DNA of 64,000 bases, taken from positions 1 through 64,000 of the forward strand of contig JAKOPT010000020.1 of NCBI GenBank assembly GCA_029778715.1, in the 5' to 3' direction. Source of the stretch: Actinomycetes bacterium. GTDB lineage: Bacteria > Actinomycetota > Actinomycetes > Actinomycetales > Dermatophilaceae. The translations under genes and the position numbers were made by a program. Under the pieces are notes generated by a model. It was not told where the DNA came from, did no database searches, and was given only the letters and a program-made list of their open reading frames with translations. Shown one piece after another: positions 1 through 8,540 of this stretch. The first letter of the stretch is position 1. The number at the start of each line of letters is the position of its first letter.

Positions 1-310
<310 letters not shown>

Positions 311-383
311 ACACTTAAATTCTTTGCTCGCGTCCACTGTGCAGTTCCCGAGATACGGTCGGGACGATTGATATCTCCATAGA

Positions 384-501
384 GTTTCGGCTGTCATAGC
401 GAAGGGGAAACGCCCGGCTCCATTCCGAACCCGGAAGCTAAGCCCTTCAGCGCCGATGGTACTGCACTGGGGACGGTGTGGGAGAGTAGGACGCAGCCGG
501 A
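384..501 (+). rRNA. rrf: 5S ribosomal RNA
   Basis: A 5S-like sequence of about 118 nt lies some 75 nt after the 23S end. The 5' strand TTCGGCTG and 3' strand CAGCCGGA form the terminal helix with one G-U pair. Between them are the family landmarks CCATTCCGAACCCGGAAG and GGGAGAGTAGG. It completes the order 23S-5S of a rrn operon transcribed left to right. Ends are accurate to a few bases. Confidence 0.93.
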
Positions 502-512
502 CAAATATTCCC

Positions 513-544
513 AAATGGCCCGCCGATGATTCGGCGGGCCATTT
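513..544 (+). terminator. rrn operon terminator hairpin
   Basis: A perfect 14-bp stem, AAATGGCCCGCCGA (513-526) with TCGGCGGGCCATTT (531-544), and a 4-nt loop TGAT lie 12 nt after the 5S gene. There is no long U tract, which is common for actinobacterial terminators. The position directly behind 5S makes it the likely end of the rRNA operon. Confidence 0.88.
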
Positions 545-637
545 GCATTATTGGACCATACTGGGATGGGTCATCGCCGGGCTGCCGTGCAGCAGTAGGC
601 GGAGCAGATGCCCACGACACCCCGAAGGAGAGCGCCC

Positions 638-1738
638 ATGCCCGACTCACGGAGCGAGCGACCCCGCCGGACCGACAGTTCGAGCAATCGCGCCGGTCGT
701 AAACCCTGGAGGGACGCGGGCGCCGGCCAGAGCCGATGGGCCTCGCGGGGCAGCGGGGAGGACGCCGGCGATGACCGTGGACAGGGTGCGCGGCGCGGTG
801 GTGCCGGTCGGGAGCGCGGCGGCAAGGGTTTGGGAGCGGCCCGGGGTCAATCTCGGTCGTGGGGAGCCCGCGACAACGACTCTGCGGGGGGTCGCGGTGC
901 TGATCGACCCGGGCGTGGGGGTCCTGCAGGTTCACGCCGGGACCAGGGCTCGGAGTCGCGCAGCATGTTGCCGCCTCGCAAACCCCGGGTCCCGGAACCC
1001 CCACTGCCCGACGAGGTGACCGGCAAGGAACTGGATCGAGCCATTCATCACCAGCTGCGGACGTTGACCAAGGAGAACGCCGAAGGCGTGGCGCGGCACC
1101 TGGTCATGGTGGGCGCCCTGTTGGCCGCCGATGACCTCGAGCTTGCGTTGGCCCATGCGCAGACCGCCGCGCGCCGGGCCGGCCGGGTCCCGGCGGCGCG
1201 CGAGGCCCTGGGCATGGTCACCTATCGCATGGGGGACTATGCCCGCGCCCTCGGCGAGTTCCGGACCGTGCGCCGACTCAGCGGTTCGAACCATCTCCTT
1301 CCCCTCATGGTCGATTGCGAGCGAGGCCTCGGGCGTCATGCCCGCGCCCTGGAACTGGCAGCCTCCCCCGAGGCCCGCACCCTCACCCAGGCCGAGCGGG
1401 AGGAACTCGCCATTGTCGTCTCGGGCGTGCGCCGCGACCTGGACCAACTGAGTGCCGCCCTCCTGGCCCTCGATATCCCGGCCCTGCACCGACCGTCGTC
1501 GTATCGGCTCCACTATGCCTACGCCGACACCCTCCTCGCCCTGGGGCGCGCTACCGAGGCGCGCACCTGGTTCACCCGTGCTGCGGCCGCCGACACCGAT
1601 GGCGAGACCGACGCCCTTGAGCGGCTCGACGAACTCGATGGCACCGTGGTCGTCGATCTGCTTGAGGACGCCGACGAGGACCCGCAATCGGACGAGTCCC
1701 CCACCGAGGGGGGCGAGGACCTGGAGGGTCGGCCGTGA
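638..1738 (+). CDS. TPR-like protein with disordered N-terminus
   Basis: A 366-residue protein of unknown function. Residues 1 to about 100 are rich in Arg, Gly and Ser with little hydrophobic content, so probably disordered. About 120-330 reads as helical TPR-type repeats (for example AREALGMVTYRMGDYARALGEF), and the last 30 residues are strongly acidic. The start at 638 is chosen because GAAGGAG (624-630) sits 7 nt upstream; an in-frame ATG at 608 is less well supported. The stop overlaps the next start as GTGA. A protein of this kind precedes the same HAD gene in mycobacteria (the Rv1691-Rv1692 order), which argues for conserved coupling, but no role is known to me. Confidence 0.82.
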   Translation: MPDSRSERPRRTDSSSNRAGRKPWRDAGAGQSRWASRGSGEDAGDDRGQGARRGGAGRERGGKGLGAARGQSRSWGARDNDSAGGRGADRPGRGGPAGSRRDQGSESRSMLPPRKPRVPEPPLPDEVTGKELDRAIHHQLRTLTKENAEGVARHLVMVGALLAADDLELALAHAQTAARRAGRVPAAREALGMVTYRMGDYARALGEFRTVRRLSGSNHLLPLMVDCERGLGRHARALELAASPEARTLTQAEREELAIVVSGVRRDLDQLSAALLALDIPALHRPSSYRLHYAYADTLLALGRATEARTWFTRAAAADTDGETDALERLDELDGTVVVDLLEDADEDPQSDESPTEGGEDLEGRP

Positions 1739-2625
1739 TCGGGGAGCTCGCGGCATACGAAGGAATCGTCTGCGACCTCGACGGCGTCGTCTACCGGGGC
1801 CCGACGGCCATCCCGCACGCCGTTGCCTCCCTTGGGTCGGCGGGGGTGCCGGTGCTGTACGCGACCAACAATGCCTCCCGCGAACCCGCCGTCGTCGCCG
1901 ACCACCTCCGTGGCCTGGGACTGCCCGTCGCCGACCAGGCGGTGGTGACGAGTTCTCAGGCGGCCGCCTGGGTGCTCGCCGAACGCTTGGCAGTTGGAGC
2001 GTCGGTGCTCGCCGTGGGCGGCCCTGGCGTGGCGGCTGCTCTCGCCGAGCGCGGCTTCGAGGTAGCCACCGGCCAAGTTCGCGCCGTCGTCCAAGGCTAT
2101 GGACCGCAGGTGCGAGCCATCGACTTGGCAGAGGCGGCGTATGCCGTGGAATCGGGTGCGCTTTGGATCGCCACCAACACCGACGCCACCCTCCCGACCG
2201 ATCGCGGAATCGCCCCAGGCAATGGCACCCTCGTGGCGGCCGTGGCGAGGGCCGTCGGACGGGGACCGGACCAGGTGGCAGGCAAGCCGCAGACCCCTAT
2301 CTACGAACTGGCCGCTCAGCGGCAAGGTGTCGACATCACGCACCTACTCGCCATCGGTGACCGGCTCGACACCGACGTGGCCGGCGCCCGGGCAGCGGGG
2401 ATGGCCTCCCTCGTCGTGCTCACCGGAGTCGAGTCGTTGGAGAGCATCGAGCGAGCGCCCGTGGAGTTGCGGCCCACGTGGGTCGCCGCCGACCTGCGTG
2501 CCCTCGTCGACAACAACTACTGGGAGCAGGCCCGTGCCCTTACCGAGGAAGTGCGCCGACGCTGGCAAGCCCGGGACGCCCGGGACCGGAGCGAGCCAGA
2601 CGGGACGCCACCTTCAGCCGGATGA
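1735..2625 (+). CDS. HAD-IIA (NagD-like) phosphatase
   Basis: A 296-residue cytoplasmic HAD-superfamily phosphatase of the NagD/IIA group. Visible motifs are motif I DLDGVVYRG (about residue 14), motif II TNNASR (about 43), the capping-domain segment, a Lys in VAGKPQTPIY, and the metal-binding IGDRLDTDVAGARAAGM near 205. The mycobacterial protein in this position (Rv1692) has been described as a glycerol-3-phosphate phosphatase recycling lipid head groups. That substrate is likely here by synteny but is inferred. GTG start within the stop of the TPR gene (GTGA), so translationally coupled. Confidence 0.88.
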   Translation: MIGELAAYEGIVCDLDGVVYRGPTAIPHAVASLGSAGVPVLYATNNASREPAVVADHLRGLGLPVADQAVVTSSQAAAWVLAERLAVGASVLAVGGPGVAAALAERGFEVATGQVRAVVQGYGPQVRAIDLAEAAYAVESGALWIATNTDATLPTDRGIAPGNGTLVAAVARAVGRGPDQVAGKPQTPIYELAAQRQGVDITHLLAIGDRLDTDVAGARAAGMASLVVLTGVESLESIERAPVELRPTWVAADLRALVDNNYWEQARALTEEVRRRWQARDARDRSEPDGTPPSAG

Positions 2626-2659
2626 GGACCCAATGCTGGGCCGGGGCACCGATCCCGAG

Positions 2660-2665
2660 TAGCGT
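2660..2665 (+). promoter_or_regulatory. Putative -10 element (TAGCGT)
   Basis: TAGCGT matches the actinobacterial TANNNT -10 pattern and lies in the 88-bp gap before the gene at 2714. Transcription would start near 2672 and give a leader of about 40 nt containing the AGGAG ribosome binding site at 2705-2709. No clear -35 was recognised. Confidence 0.45.
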
Positions 2666-2713
2666 GGGCCCACTGATGTCATCGGTGGCATCCCTTTTCC
2701 CGTCAGGAGCATC

Positions 2714-3655
2714 ATGGCTAAGTCATCGATCCAGAGTTTCGTCGAACTCGCCTCCGGCCTGGGGGAGTTGACGCGGGCGCGAGCCGCTGAGGCGGTGGAG
2801 GAGTTTCTCAGCCTGACGTCGGGATCCTCACTGTCCGGCAAGAAGGTGGCGCAGCGGGCCAGCGACCTCGCCGAGGAGTTTGTCGCCGCCGCGTCGGCCA
2901 ACCGGGCTCAGTTGCAGGACCTCATCCGCAAGGAGATCGAGGCCGCCCTGGGCCGACTCGATCTCGGCGGGCTCAACTCGGAGATCACCCGGCTCACCGA
3001 CACCGTGCAGGCGCTCGCGGCCCAGGTCGAAACCGTCGCGGAGACGGCGCGCTCCAAGGGCGAAGCGGCCGCTGCCGCGGCCGTCGCGGTCGCCGTGCCC
3101 CGCGCGGGGCGTGGTTCCTCGTCGCGGGCACGCGCCAAGGCACCCGCCGCGCCGGCTGCAAAGCCGGCTGCGTCCACGCCGGCTGCCGGAGCCCCGGCGC
3201 GAGCGGGCTCTGCTCCCGCAGCCCCGGAGGCACCGGCCAAGGCAGCGCCGTCGGCCGCCCCGGCCCCGGAGAAGCCTGCGCCGGCCAAGGCCCCGGCTGC
3301 CACACAGGCTGCCGCCAAGTCCGCTCCGGTCAAGAAAGCACCCGCCAAGAAGGCCCCGGCCGCCAAGTCCGCCCCGGCGCGCAAGGCACCGGCAAAGAAG
3401 GCCGCGTCCGCTGCGCCGGCGCCTAGCGCGACCGCGGCCGGTGAGCCGGCAACGAAGGCTGCTCCCGCCAAGAAGGCCCCGGCCAAGAAGGCGCCAGCCA
3501 CCAAGGCCGCTCCCGCCAAGAAGGCCCCGGCGAAGAAGGCCCCGGTGGCCAAGGATGCTCCCGCGACCGCTGCACCGGCCGTCAAGGCACCGGACGCGGC
3601 CCCGAAACCCGCAGCCAAGGCTGAGCCGGCGGCGGCCGGCCCGGACGGGAAGTGA
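2714..3655 (+). CDS. Phasin-like protein with Lys/Ala-rich histone-like tail
   Basis: 313 residues in two very different halves. Residues 1 to about 120 form an amphipathic alpha-helical region with heptad character (SDLAEEFVAAASANRAQL, LTDTVQALAAQVETVAETA), resembling phasins or apolipoprotein-like helices. From about 130 to the end it is almost pure Ala, Pro and Lys, with repeated KKAPAKKAPA units like the tails of HupB or histone H1. AGGAG lies 4 nt before the ATG. It could bind a PHA granule, lipid or DNA, and the tail alone is typical of nucleic-acid-binding proteins. It sits between the HAD phosphatase and the small gene before tlyA. Function unknown. Confidence 0.8.
   Translation: MAKSSIQSFVELASGLGELTRARAAEAVEEFLSLTSGSSLSGKKVAQRASDLAEEFVAAASANRAQLQDLIRKEIEAALGRLDLGGLNSEITRLTDTVQALAAQVETVAETARSKGEAAAAAAVAVAVPRAGRGSSSRARAKAPAAPAAKPAASTPAAGAPARAGSAPAAPEAPAKAAPSAAPAPEKPAPAKAPAATQAAAKSAPVKKAPAKKAPAAKSAPARKAPAKKAASAAPAPSATAAGEPATKAAPAKKAPAKKAPATKAAPAKKAPAKKAPVAKDAPATAAPAVKAPDAAPKPAAKAEPAAAGPDGK
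3310..3560 (+). repeat. In-frame KKAPAKKAPA-coding tandem degenerate repeat
   Basis: Within the tail of the preceding gene the DNA repeats units such as GCCAAGAAGGCCCCGG, in two main clusters (about 3330-3400 and 3465-3550). Units are 15-18 nt, imperfect, and always in phase with the Lys-Lys-Ala-Pro-Ala code, so this is a protein-level low-complexity repeat. Such tracts commonly vary in copy number between strains. Confidence 0.75.
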
Positions 3656-3891
3656 CCTTCACTCCTCGTCGGGGCGACATTGCGCGGAGTGGGAACTCCG
3701 GGTCCCCACCTCTGCCCAGCGATGCGCCGCCGCACACCGGCGATCTGGTGATCGACGCGGCGGTGGCGCATCTCGCCGAGGCCAGTGCGGCCCCTGCGGC
3801 CCGGGGGACGGTGGATCTCGACGCGCTGGTGGCTGCGGGCGAGGCGTTGCACGCCTCGCTGCGCGGCCGCCTCGACGACCTCGGGAGTTGA
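3652..3891 (+). CDS. Small conserved protein before tlyA (Rv1693-like)
   Basis: A 79-residue protein. The first 30 residues are Pro/Ser/Gly-rich and the rest is a short helical segment (DLVIDAAVAHLAEASAA, VDLDALVAAGEALHASLRGRLDDL). The GTG start overlaps the previous stop (GTGA) and its own stop overlaps the TTG start of tlyA (TTGA), so it is translated as part of a coupled chain. A protein of similar size and place (Rv1693) precedes tlyA in mycobacteria. Role unknown. Confidence 0.72.
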   Translation: MTFTPRRGDIARSGNSGSPPLPSDAPPHTGDLVIDAAVAHLAEASAAPAARGTVDLDALVAAGEALHASLRGRLDDLGS

Positions 3892-4715
3892 GCATCAGCC
3901 GCCTGGATGCCGAGTTGGTTCGCCGTGGCCTCGCGCGCTCCCGCGGGCACGCCACCGATCTCATTGCCGCGGGTCGAGTGGACGTGGCGGGACGCTCCCG
4001 GGTGCGCCCCGCCACCCCGGTCGACCACGACACCGTCATTGACGTGCGCACCGACCCGTGGGTGAGCCGCGCGGCGGCCAAACTCGATGCCGCTCTGGAG
4101 CACTGGCCGATCGCGGTCGAGGGTCGTCGGGCCCTCGATGTCGGGGCCTCGACGGGCGGTTTCACCCAGGTGCTGCTCGCCCGCGGAGCCCAATCGGTCA
4201 TCGCCCTCGACGTCGGCCACGGACAACTGCACCCGAGCCTGGCCGGTGACCCCCGTGTCCTCAACCTCGAGGGTCAATCGATCCGGGATCTCGACCCGTC
4301 GACCCTGGCGGCCCAAGATCTGGTCGTGGCCGACCTGTCCTTCATCTCCCTCGAGTTGGTGTTTCCGGTCGTGGCAGGTCTGCTCGCCGACGGTGCCGAT
4401 GTCGTGGTCCTGATCAAGCCGCAGTTCGAGGTGGGCCGTGACCGGCTGGGGAAGAACGGCATCGTCGGGGAGGCGGCATACCACCGCGAGGCCCTTCGCA
4501 ACGTCGTCGACGCGGCCCGGCGCACCGGCCTCCACCTGTGTGGGATCATCCGCAGCCCGCTGCCCGGCCGCCACGGCAACATCGAGTACCTCGCGTGGTT
4601 GCGCGGCACCCCATCAGGGAGGATGGAACCCGCAGTCATCGACGCCAGCATCGCCGAGGTGGTCGCCGCGCCTGCCGGGGCGTCCGGGGGCGTCGAGGTT
4701 CGCTCGACCCGATGA
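3888..4715 (+). CDS. tlyA: 16S/23S rRNA 2'-O-methyltransferase TlyA
   Basis: 275 residues, close to the usual 268-275 of TlyA, which methylates ribose 2'-OH groups of 16S and 23S rRNA and determines capreomycin sensitivity in mycobacteria. An N-terminal S4 RNA-binding domain (about 1-60, LDAELVRRGLARSRGHA) is followed by an FtsJ-type Rossmann methyltransferase domain with the SAM loop GASTGGFT (about 86-93), VADLSFISL and KPQFEVG. The TTG start at 3888 is selected because the S4 domain begins right after it and it overlaps the previous stop. A much longer open frame upstream is a shadow of the neighbouring gene. Confidence 0.92.
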   Translation: MSISRLDAELVRRGLARSRGHATDLIAAGRVDVAGRSRVRPATPVDHDTVIDVRTDPWVSRAAAKLDAALEHWPIAVEGRRALDVGASTGGFTQVLLARGAQSVIALDVGHGQLHPSLAGDPRVLNLEGQSIRDLDPSTLAAQDLVVADLSFISLELVFPVVAGLLADGADVVVLIKPQFEVGRDRLGKNGIVGEAAYHREALRNVVDAARRTGLHLCGIIRSPLPGRHGNIEYLAWLRGTPSGRMEPAVIDASIAEVVAAPAGASGGVEVRSTR

Positions 4716-4727
4716 GGAGCATCAACC

Positions 4728-5636
4728 GTGGACGCTGAGCGTCGCATCCTTCTGCTCGTGCACCCCGCGCGGGCGGACGCCCAAGAACTGGCGGTCCAAG
4801 TGGCCGCCCGGCTCAAGGAGGCGGGCGTCCAGCCCGCTGCGCTCGCCGCCGACATCCACGGCACCGCATTGGCCGACTGCGAGGACCTCACGATGGTCGA
4901 CCCGGCCGACCCGGCCGCCGGCTGTGAACTGGTGTGCATCCTCGGCGGCGACGGCACCATCCTGCGCGGCGCCGAAATCTCGCGCGGCGCCAAGGTCCCG
5001 CTGCTCGGCGTCAACCTCGGCCATGTCGGGTTCCTTGCCGAGGCCGAGCGGGAAGCCCTCGGGGTCACCGTCGAGCGGATCGTCGCCCGCGACTACCACG
5101 TCGAGGAACGCATCACGTTGCAAGTGCGAGCCCTCCAACACGGGCAGGTGTTCTTCTCCTCCTGGGCGCTCAACGAAGTCACCGTCGAGAAGGCCTCGCG
5201 GGAGCGGATGATCGAACTCACCGTCGAAATCGACGGGCGCCCGCTGTCGACCTGGGGTTGCGACGGGCTGGTCATGGCCACCCCGACCGGCTCCACGGCA
5301 TACGCCTTCTCCGCGGGCGGACCGGTGGTCTGGCCGGACGTCGAAGCGCTCCTCCTCGTCCCGATCTCGGCGCACGCGCTCTTCGCCCGCCCGGTCGTCG
5401 TGGGGCCCAGTTCGCACCTCGCCGTCGAAGTCGTGCCGCACACCGACGGCACCGGGGTCGTGTGGTGTGACGGTCGGCGTGCGGTCGACCTGCCGGCCGG
5501 TGCGCGGGTCGAGGTCCGGCGCTCGCCGGAACCGATGCTGCTGGCCCGGTTGAGCCGTGCCCCCTTCACCGACCGGCTCGTCGAGAAGTTCCACCTCTCT
5601 ATCCACGGGTGGCGCGGCAGCGCCCGGCGGTCCTGA
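4728..5636 (+). CDS. nadK: NAD kinase
   Basis: 302 residues. Phosphorylates NAD to NADP with ATP or polyphosphate; cytosolic. The diagnostic GGDGT is at about 72-76, with NEVTVEK near 147 and PTGSTAY near 186 in the C-terminal beta domain. GTG start with GAGGAG at 4714-4719. It lies 12 nt after tlyA, and its stop shares a base with the recN start (TGATG), in the tlyA-nadK-recN order conserved across actinobacteria. Confidence 0.94.
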   Translation: MDAERRILLLVHPARADAQELAVQVAARLKEAGVQPAALAADIHGTALADCEDLTMVDPADPAAGCELVCILGGDGTILRGAEISRGAKVPLLGVNLGHVGFLAEAEREALGVTVERIVARDYHVEERITLQVRALQHGQVFFSSWALNEVTVEKASRERMIELTVEIDGRPLSTWGCDGLVMATPTGSTAYAFSAGGPVVWPDVEALLLVPISAHALFARPVVVGPSSHLAVEVVPHTDGTGVVWCDGRRAVDLPAGARVEVRRSPEPMLLARLSRAPFTDRLVEKFHLSIHGWRGSARRS

Positions 5637-7390
5637 TGCTCGCGGAGTTACACCTCCACGACCTCGGGGTCATCGAAGAGGCCCATCTCGAGCTCGGACC
5701 GGGCCTGAGTGTCGTCACCGGCGAAACCGGAGCCGGCAAGACGATGATCGTCACCGGCCTCGGGTTGCTCATCGGCCAACGCAGCGACGCCACCCTGGTC
5801 CGCACCGGGGCGGCCCGAGCGGTCGTGGAAGGGGTGGCCGCCGTCCCTGCCGGCCACCCGGCCCGGTTGCGGGCCCTCGACACCGGCGCCGACGACGAGG
5901 ACGACCTCGTTCTCGTGCGGACCGTGAGTGCCGAGGGCCGCTCCCGGGCGCACGTCGGCGGCCGCTCCGCCCCCGTCGGGGTGCTCGCCGACATCGGCGA
6001 ATCGCTCGTCGCCCTTCACGGGCAAGCCGATCAGTGGCGGTTGCGCCACCTCGCGGCTCACCGCGACCTCCTCGACCGGTTCGGGGGACCACCGATCGCT
6101 GCCGCCCTGGCCTCCTATCAGGAGGTGTATGCCGCACACGCCCGCGCGCTCGCCGAACTCACCGAACTCCAAGCCCAGGCCCGCACCCGGGCCCAAGAGG
6201 TCGACGCCATCACCGTTGGCCTCGAACGCATCGAAGCGCTCGATCCGCAACCCGGCGAAGACCATGCCTTGGCCCGTGAGGCCGAACGCCTCACCCATAT
6301 CGAGGAGTTGCGCGCCGCGGCCGGTGCCTCCTCGGTCTTGCTCGCCGGCGCCGACGAGGCCAGCGGCATCGACGACCACGGCATCCTCGGTGCGGTCGCG
6401 TCCGCCCGTGCCCACCTGGAGTCGGCCAGCCGCAACGACCCCGCCCTGGCCGCCTTCGCACAGCGGGCCGCGGAACTCGGCATCCTCACCGCCGACCTGG
6501 CGGCCGACCTCGCGGCATACCTCGCCGATCTCGACGTCGAACCCGGCCGCCTGGACCAGGTCCAGGCCCGCCGGGCCGCGCTGGCCGACCTCACCCGCGT
6601 CTACGGCACCGACATCACCGAGGTGCTCGACTGGGGCGCCGCCGCCGCGCAACGGCTCGGCGTCCTCCTCGGCGCCGAGGACCGGATCGAGGAACTCCAG
6701 GCCGGCGTGCGGGACCTGGATGCCGCGAGGGCCGCCGCCGCGGCCCACCTCACCGCGGTGCGGGCCGAGGCCGCAGCCGGACTGGGGCGGGCGATCAGCA
6801 CCGAACTGGCCCGGCTGGCGATGCCCACCGCCACCGTCGAGGTGGATGTGCGACCCCTGGACCAGCCCGGCGCCACCGGTGCTGACGAGGTGGAGATCGG
6901 CCTGCGGGCCGGCGCCGACGGGCCCATCCGACCGATCGCCCGGTCCGCCTCCGGGGGCGAACTGTCCCGGATCATGCTCGCCATCGAGGTGGCGACCGCC
7001 GCGGCAGCCGACGCCCCGCCCACCTTCGTCTTCGACGAGGTCGATGCCGGCATCGGCGGGCGGGCCGCTCTCGCGGTCGGGGCCCGGCTTGCGACCCTGG
7101 CTCGCCACGCCCAAGTGGTCGTCGTCACCCACCTCGCGCAGGTCGCGGCCTTCGCCGACCGGCACTTCGTCATCGAGAAGTCCCATGACGGGCAGGTCAC
7201 CCGCAGCGGGGTCTACCAGGTCGGTGACGAGGCACGCATCGCCGAACTGGCCCGGATGCTCGGCGGCACCGACTCGGCCGCCGCCCTCGAACACGCCCGC
7301 GATCTCGTCGCTCAGGTCCGGCGGCACTCATCGCGCCCGTGGGACAATGCCGCCGATGATCCGTCGACTTCGCACCTTCCGCAACCGTGA
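5636..7390 (+). CDS. recN: DNA repair ATPase RecN
   Basis: 584 residues, an SMC-like ATPase that acts early in double-strand-break repair. Walker A GETGAGKT at about 28, central coiled-coil arms with Ala/Glu/Arg heptads (about 170-380), ABC signature SASGGELSRIML near 437, and Walker B FVFDEVDAGIGG near 463. Start at 5636 gives MLAELHLHDLGVIEEA, matching the family N-terminus; a GTG at 5609 would add nine residues inside nadK. The 3' end overlaps steA by about 35 nt. No LexA box is visible because the gene lies inside the operon. Confidence 0.93.
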   Translation: MLAELHLHDLGVIEEAHLELGPGLSVVTGETGAGKTMIVTGLGLLIGQRSDATLVRTGAARAVVEGVAAVPAGHPARLRALDTGADDEDDLVLVRTVSAEGRSRAHVGGRSAPVGVLADIGESLVALHGQADQWRLRHLAAHRDLLDRFGGPPIAAALASYQEVYAAHARALAELTELQAQARTRAQEVDAITVGLERIEALDPQPGEDHALAREAERLTHIEELRAAAGASSVLLAGADEASGIDDHGILGAVASARAHLESASRNDPALAAFAQRAAELGILTADLAADLAAYLADLDVEPGRLDQVQARRAALADLTRVYGTDITEVLDWGAAAAQRLGVLLGAEDRIEELQAGVRDLDAARAAAAAHLTAVRAEAAAGLGRAISTELARLAMPTATVEVDVRPLDQPGATGADEVEIGLRAGADGPIRPIARSASGGELSRIMLAIEVATAAAADAPPTFVFDEVDAGIGGRAALAVGARLATLARHAQVVVVTHLAQVAAFADRHFVIEKSHDGQVTRSGVYQVGDEARIAELARMLGGTDSAAALEHARDLVAQVRRHSSRPWDNAADDPSTSHLPQP

Positions 7391-8540
7391 CGCGGGGTAC
7401 TCCGGACCCAGCGGCGTGGCGCGCGTCGATCGGCGCACCAAGAACCTCACCAAGCGGCTGCGCCCCGGAGATGTGGCGATCATCGACCACGTCGACCTCG
7501 ACAAGGTCAGCGCCGACGCCCTCGTGGCGTGCCGGCCGGCGGCGGTAGTCAATGCGGCGCCCTCGATCAGCGGGCGATACCCCAATCTCGGACCCGAGAT
7601 CCTCATCGACGCGGGGATCCCGCTTCTCGACGGTGTCGGTGAGGAGGTCCTCGAGCGGGTCGCCGAGGGCGACTCGGTCCATCTGGACGGCAACGCGCTC
7701 TACAGCGCCGACGTCCACCTCGGCTCCGGGGAACTTCAGGACCGCTCACGCGTCCAGGAAGCGATGGCCGCGGCCCGCGCCGGGTTGTCGCAACAGTTGG
7801 AGGCCTTCGCCGAGAACACCATGAACTATCTCCTGCAGGAGCGCGAACTGCTCCTCGACGGGGTCGGTGTCCCCGACGTGCGCACCCAGTTCCAGGGGCG
7901 GCATACCCTCATCGTCGTCCGGGGGTACCACTACAAGGAAGACCTGCGGATGCTCCAGCACTACATCCGCGAATACCGACCGATCCTCATCGGCGTCGAC
8001 GGGGGAGCCGACGCGCTCCTCGAAGCCAAACTCACCCCCGACCTCATCGTCGGCGACATGGACTCGGTCTCCGACCAGGCCCTGCGCTGCGGCGCCGAAA
8101 TCGTCGTGCACGCCTACCGGGACGGGCGGGCGCCGGGCGTGGAGCGGGTGCGCGCCCTCGGGATCGACCCGGTGCTGTTCCCCGCGACCGGGACGAGCGA
8201 GGATGTCGCCATGCTGTTGGCCGACGACAAGGGCGCCACGTTGATCGTCGCGGTCGGCACCCATGCCACGCTTGTCGAGTTCCTCGACAAGGGGAGAGCC
8301 GGGATGTCGAGCACCTTCCTCACCCGGCTGCGGGTGGGTAGCAAACTCATCGACGCCAAGGGCGTGAGCCGGCTCTATCGGGCCCGCATCAGCGGGTGGT
8401 GGCTTTTAGTCATGGTGTGCGTTGGGCTGTTCGCGCTCGCGGCCGCCCTGGGCGCCACCGAGGGGGGCCGGGCCATCCTGCAGTTGCTGTGGGCCCGTCT
8501 CGATGACCTCTGGTCCCTCTTCGTTGGGATATTCCGATGA
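7356..8540 (+). CDS. steA: Cell-division factor SteA (TPK-like domain, C-terminal TM)
   Basis: 394 residues, the same size as mycobacterial Rv1697. A thiamin-pyrophosphokinase-like core carries VGDMDSV near 232 and TFLTRLRVGSKLIDAK near 325; a hydrophobic segment (WWLLVMVCVGLFALAAALG, about 348-368) near the C-terminus anchors it in the membrane. In corynebacteria SteA with SteB links the divisome to peptidoglycan hydrolase activation for daughter-cell separation; the enzyme-like fold is not known to make thiamin diphosphate. An ATG at 7347 (MPPM) is an alternative start. Overlaps recN and couples to steB by ATGA. Confidence 0.9.
   Translation: MIRRLRTFRNRDAGYSGPSGVARVDRRTKNLTKRLRPGDVAIIDHVDLDKVSADALVACRPAAVVNAAPSISGRYPNLGPEILIDAGIPLLDGVGEEVLERVAEGDSVHLDGNALYSADVHLGSGELQDRSRVQEAMAAARAGLSQQLEAFAENTMNYLLQERELLLDGVGVPDVRTQFQGRHTLIVVRGYHYKEDLRMLQHYIREYRPILIGVDGGADALLEAKLTPDLIVGDMDSVSDQALRCGAEIVVHAYRDGRAPGVERVRALGIDPVLFPATGTSEDVAMLLADDKGATLIVAVGTHATLVEFLDKGRAGMSSTFLTRLRVGSKLIDAKGVSRLYRARISGWWLLVMVCVGLFALAAALGATEGGRAILQLLWARLDDLWSLFVGIFR

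Noticed and set aside
3310-3560. CRISPR-like or minisatellite array
   Set aside because: The units are short, imperfect, contiguous and in phase with a KKAPA protein repeat; there are no spacers.
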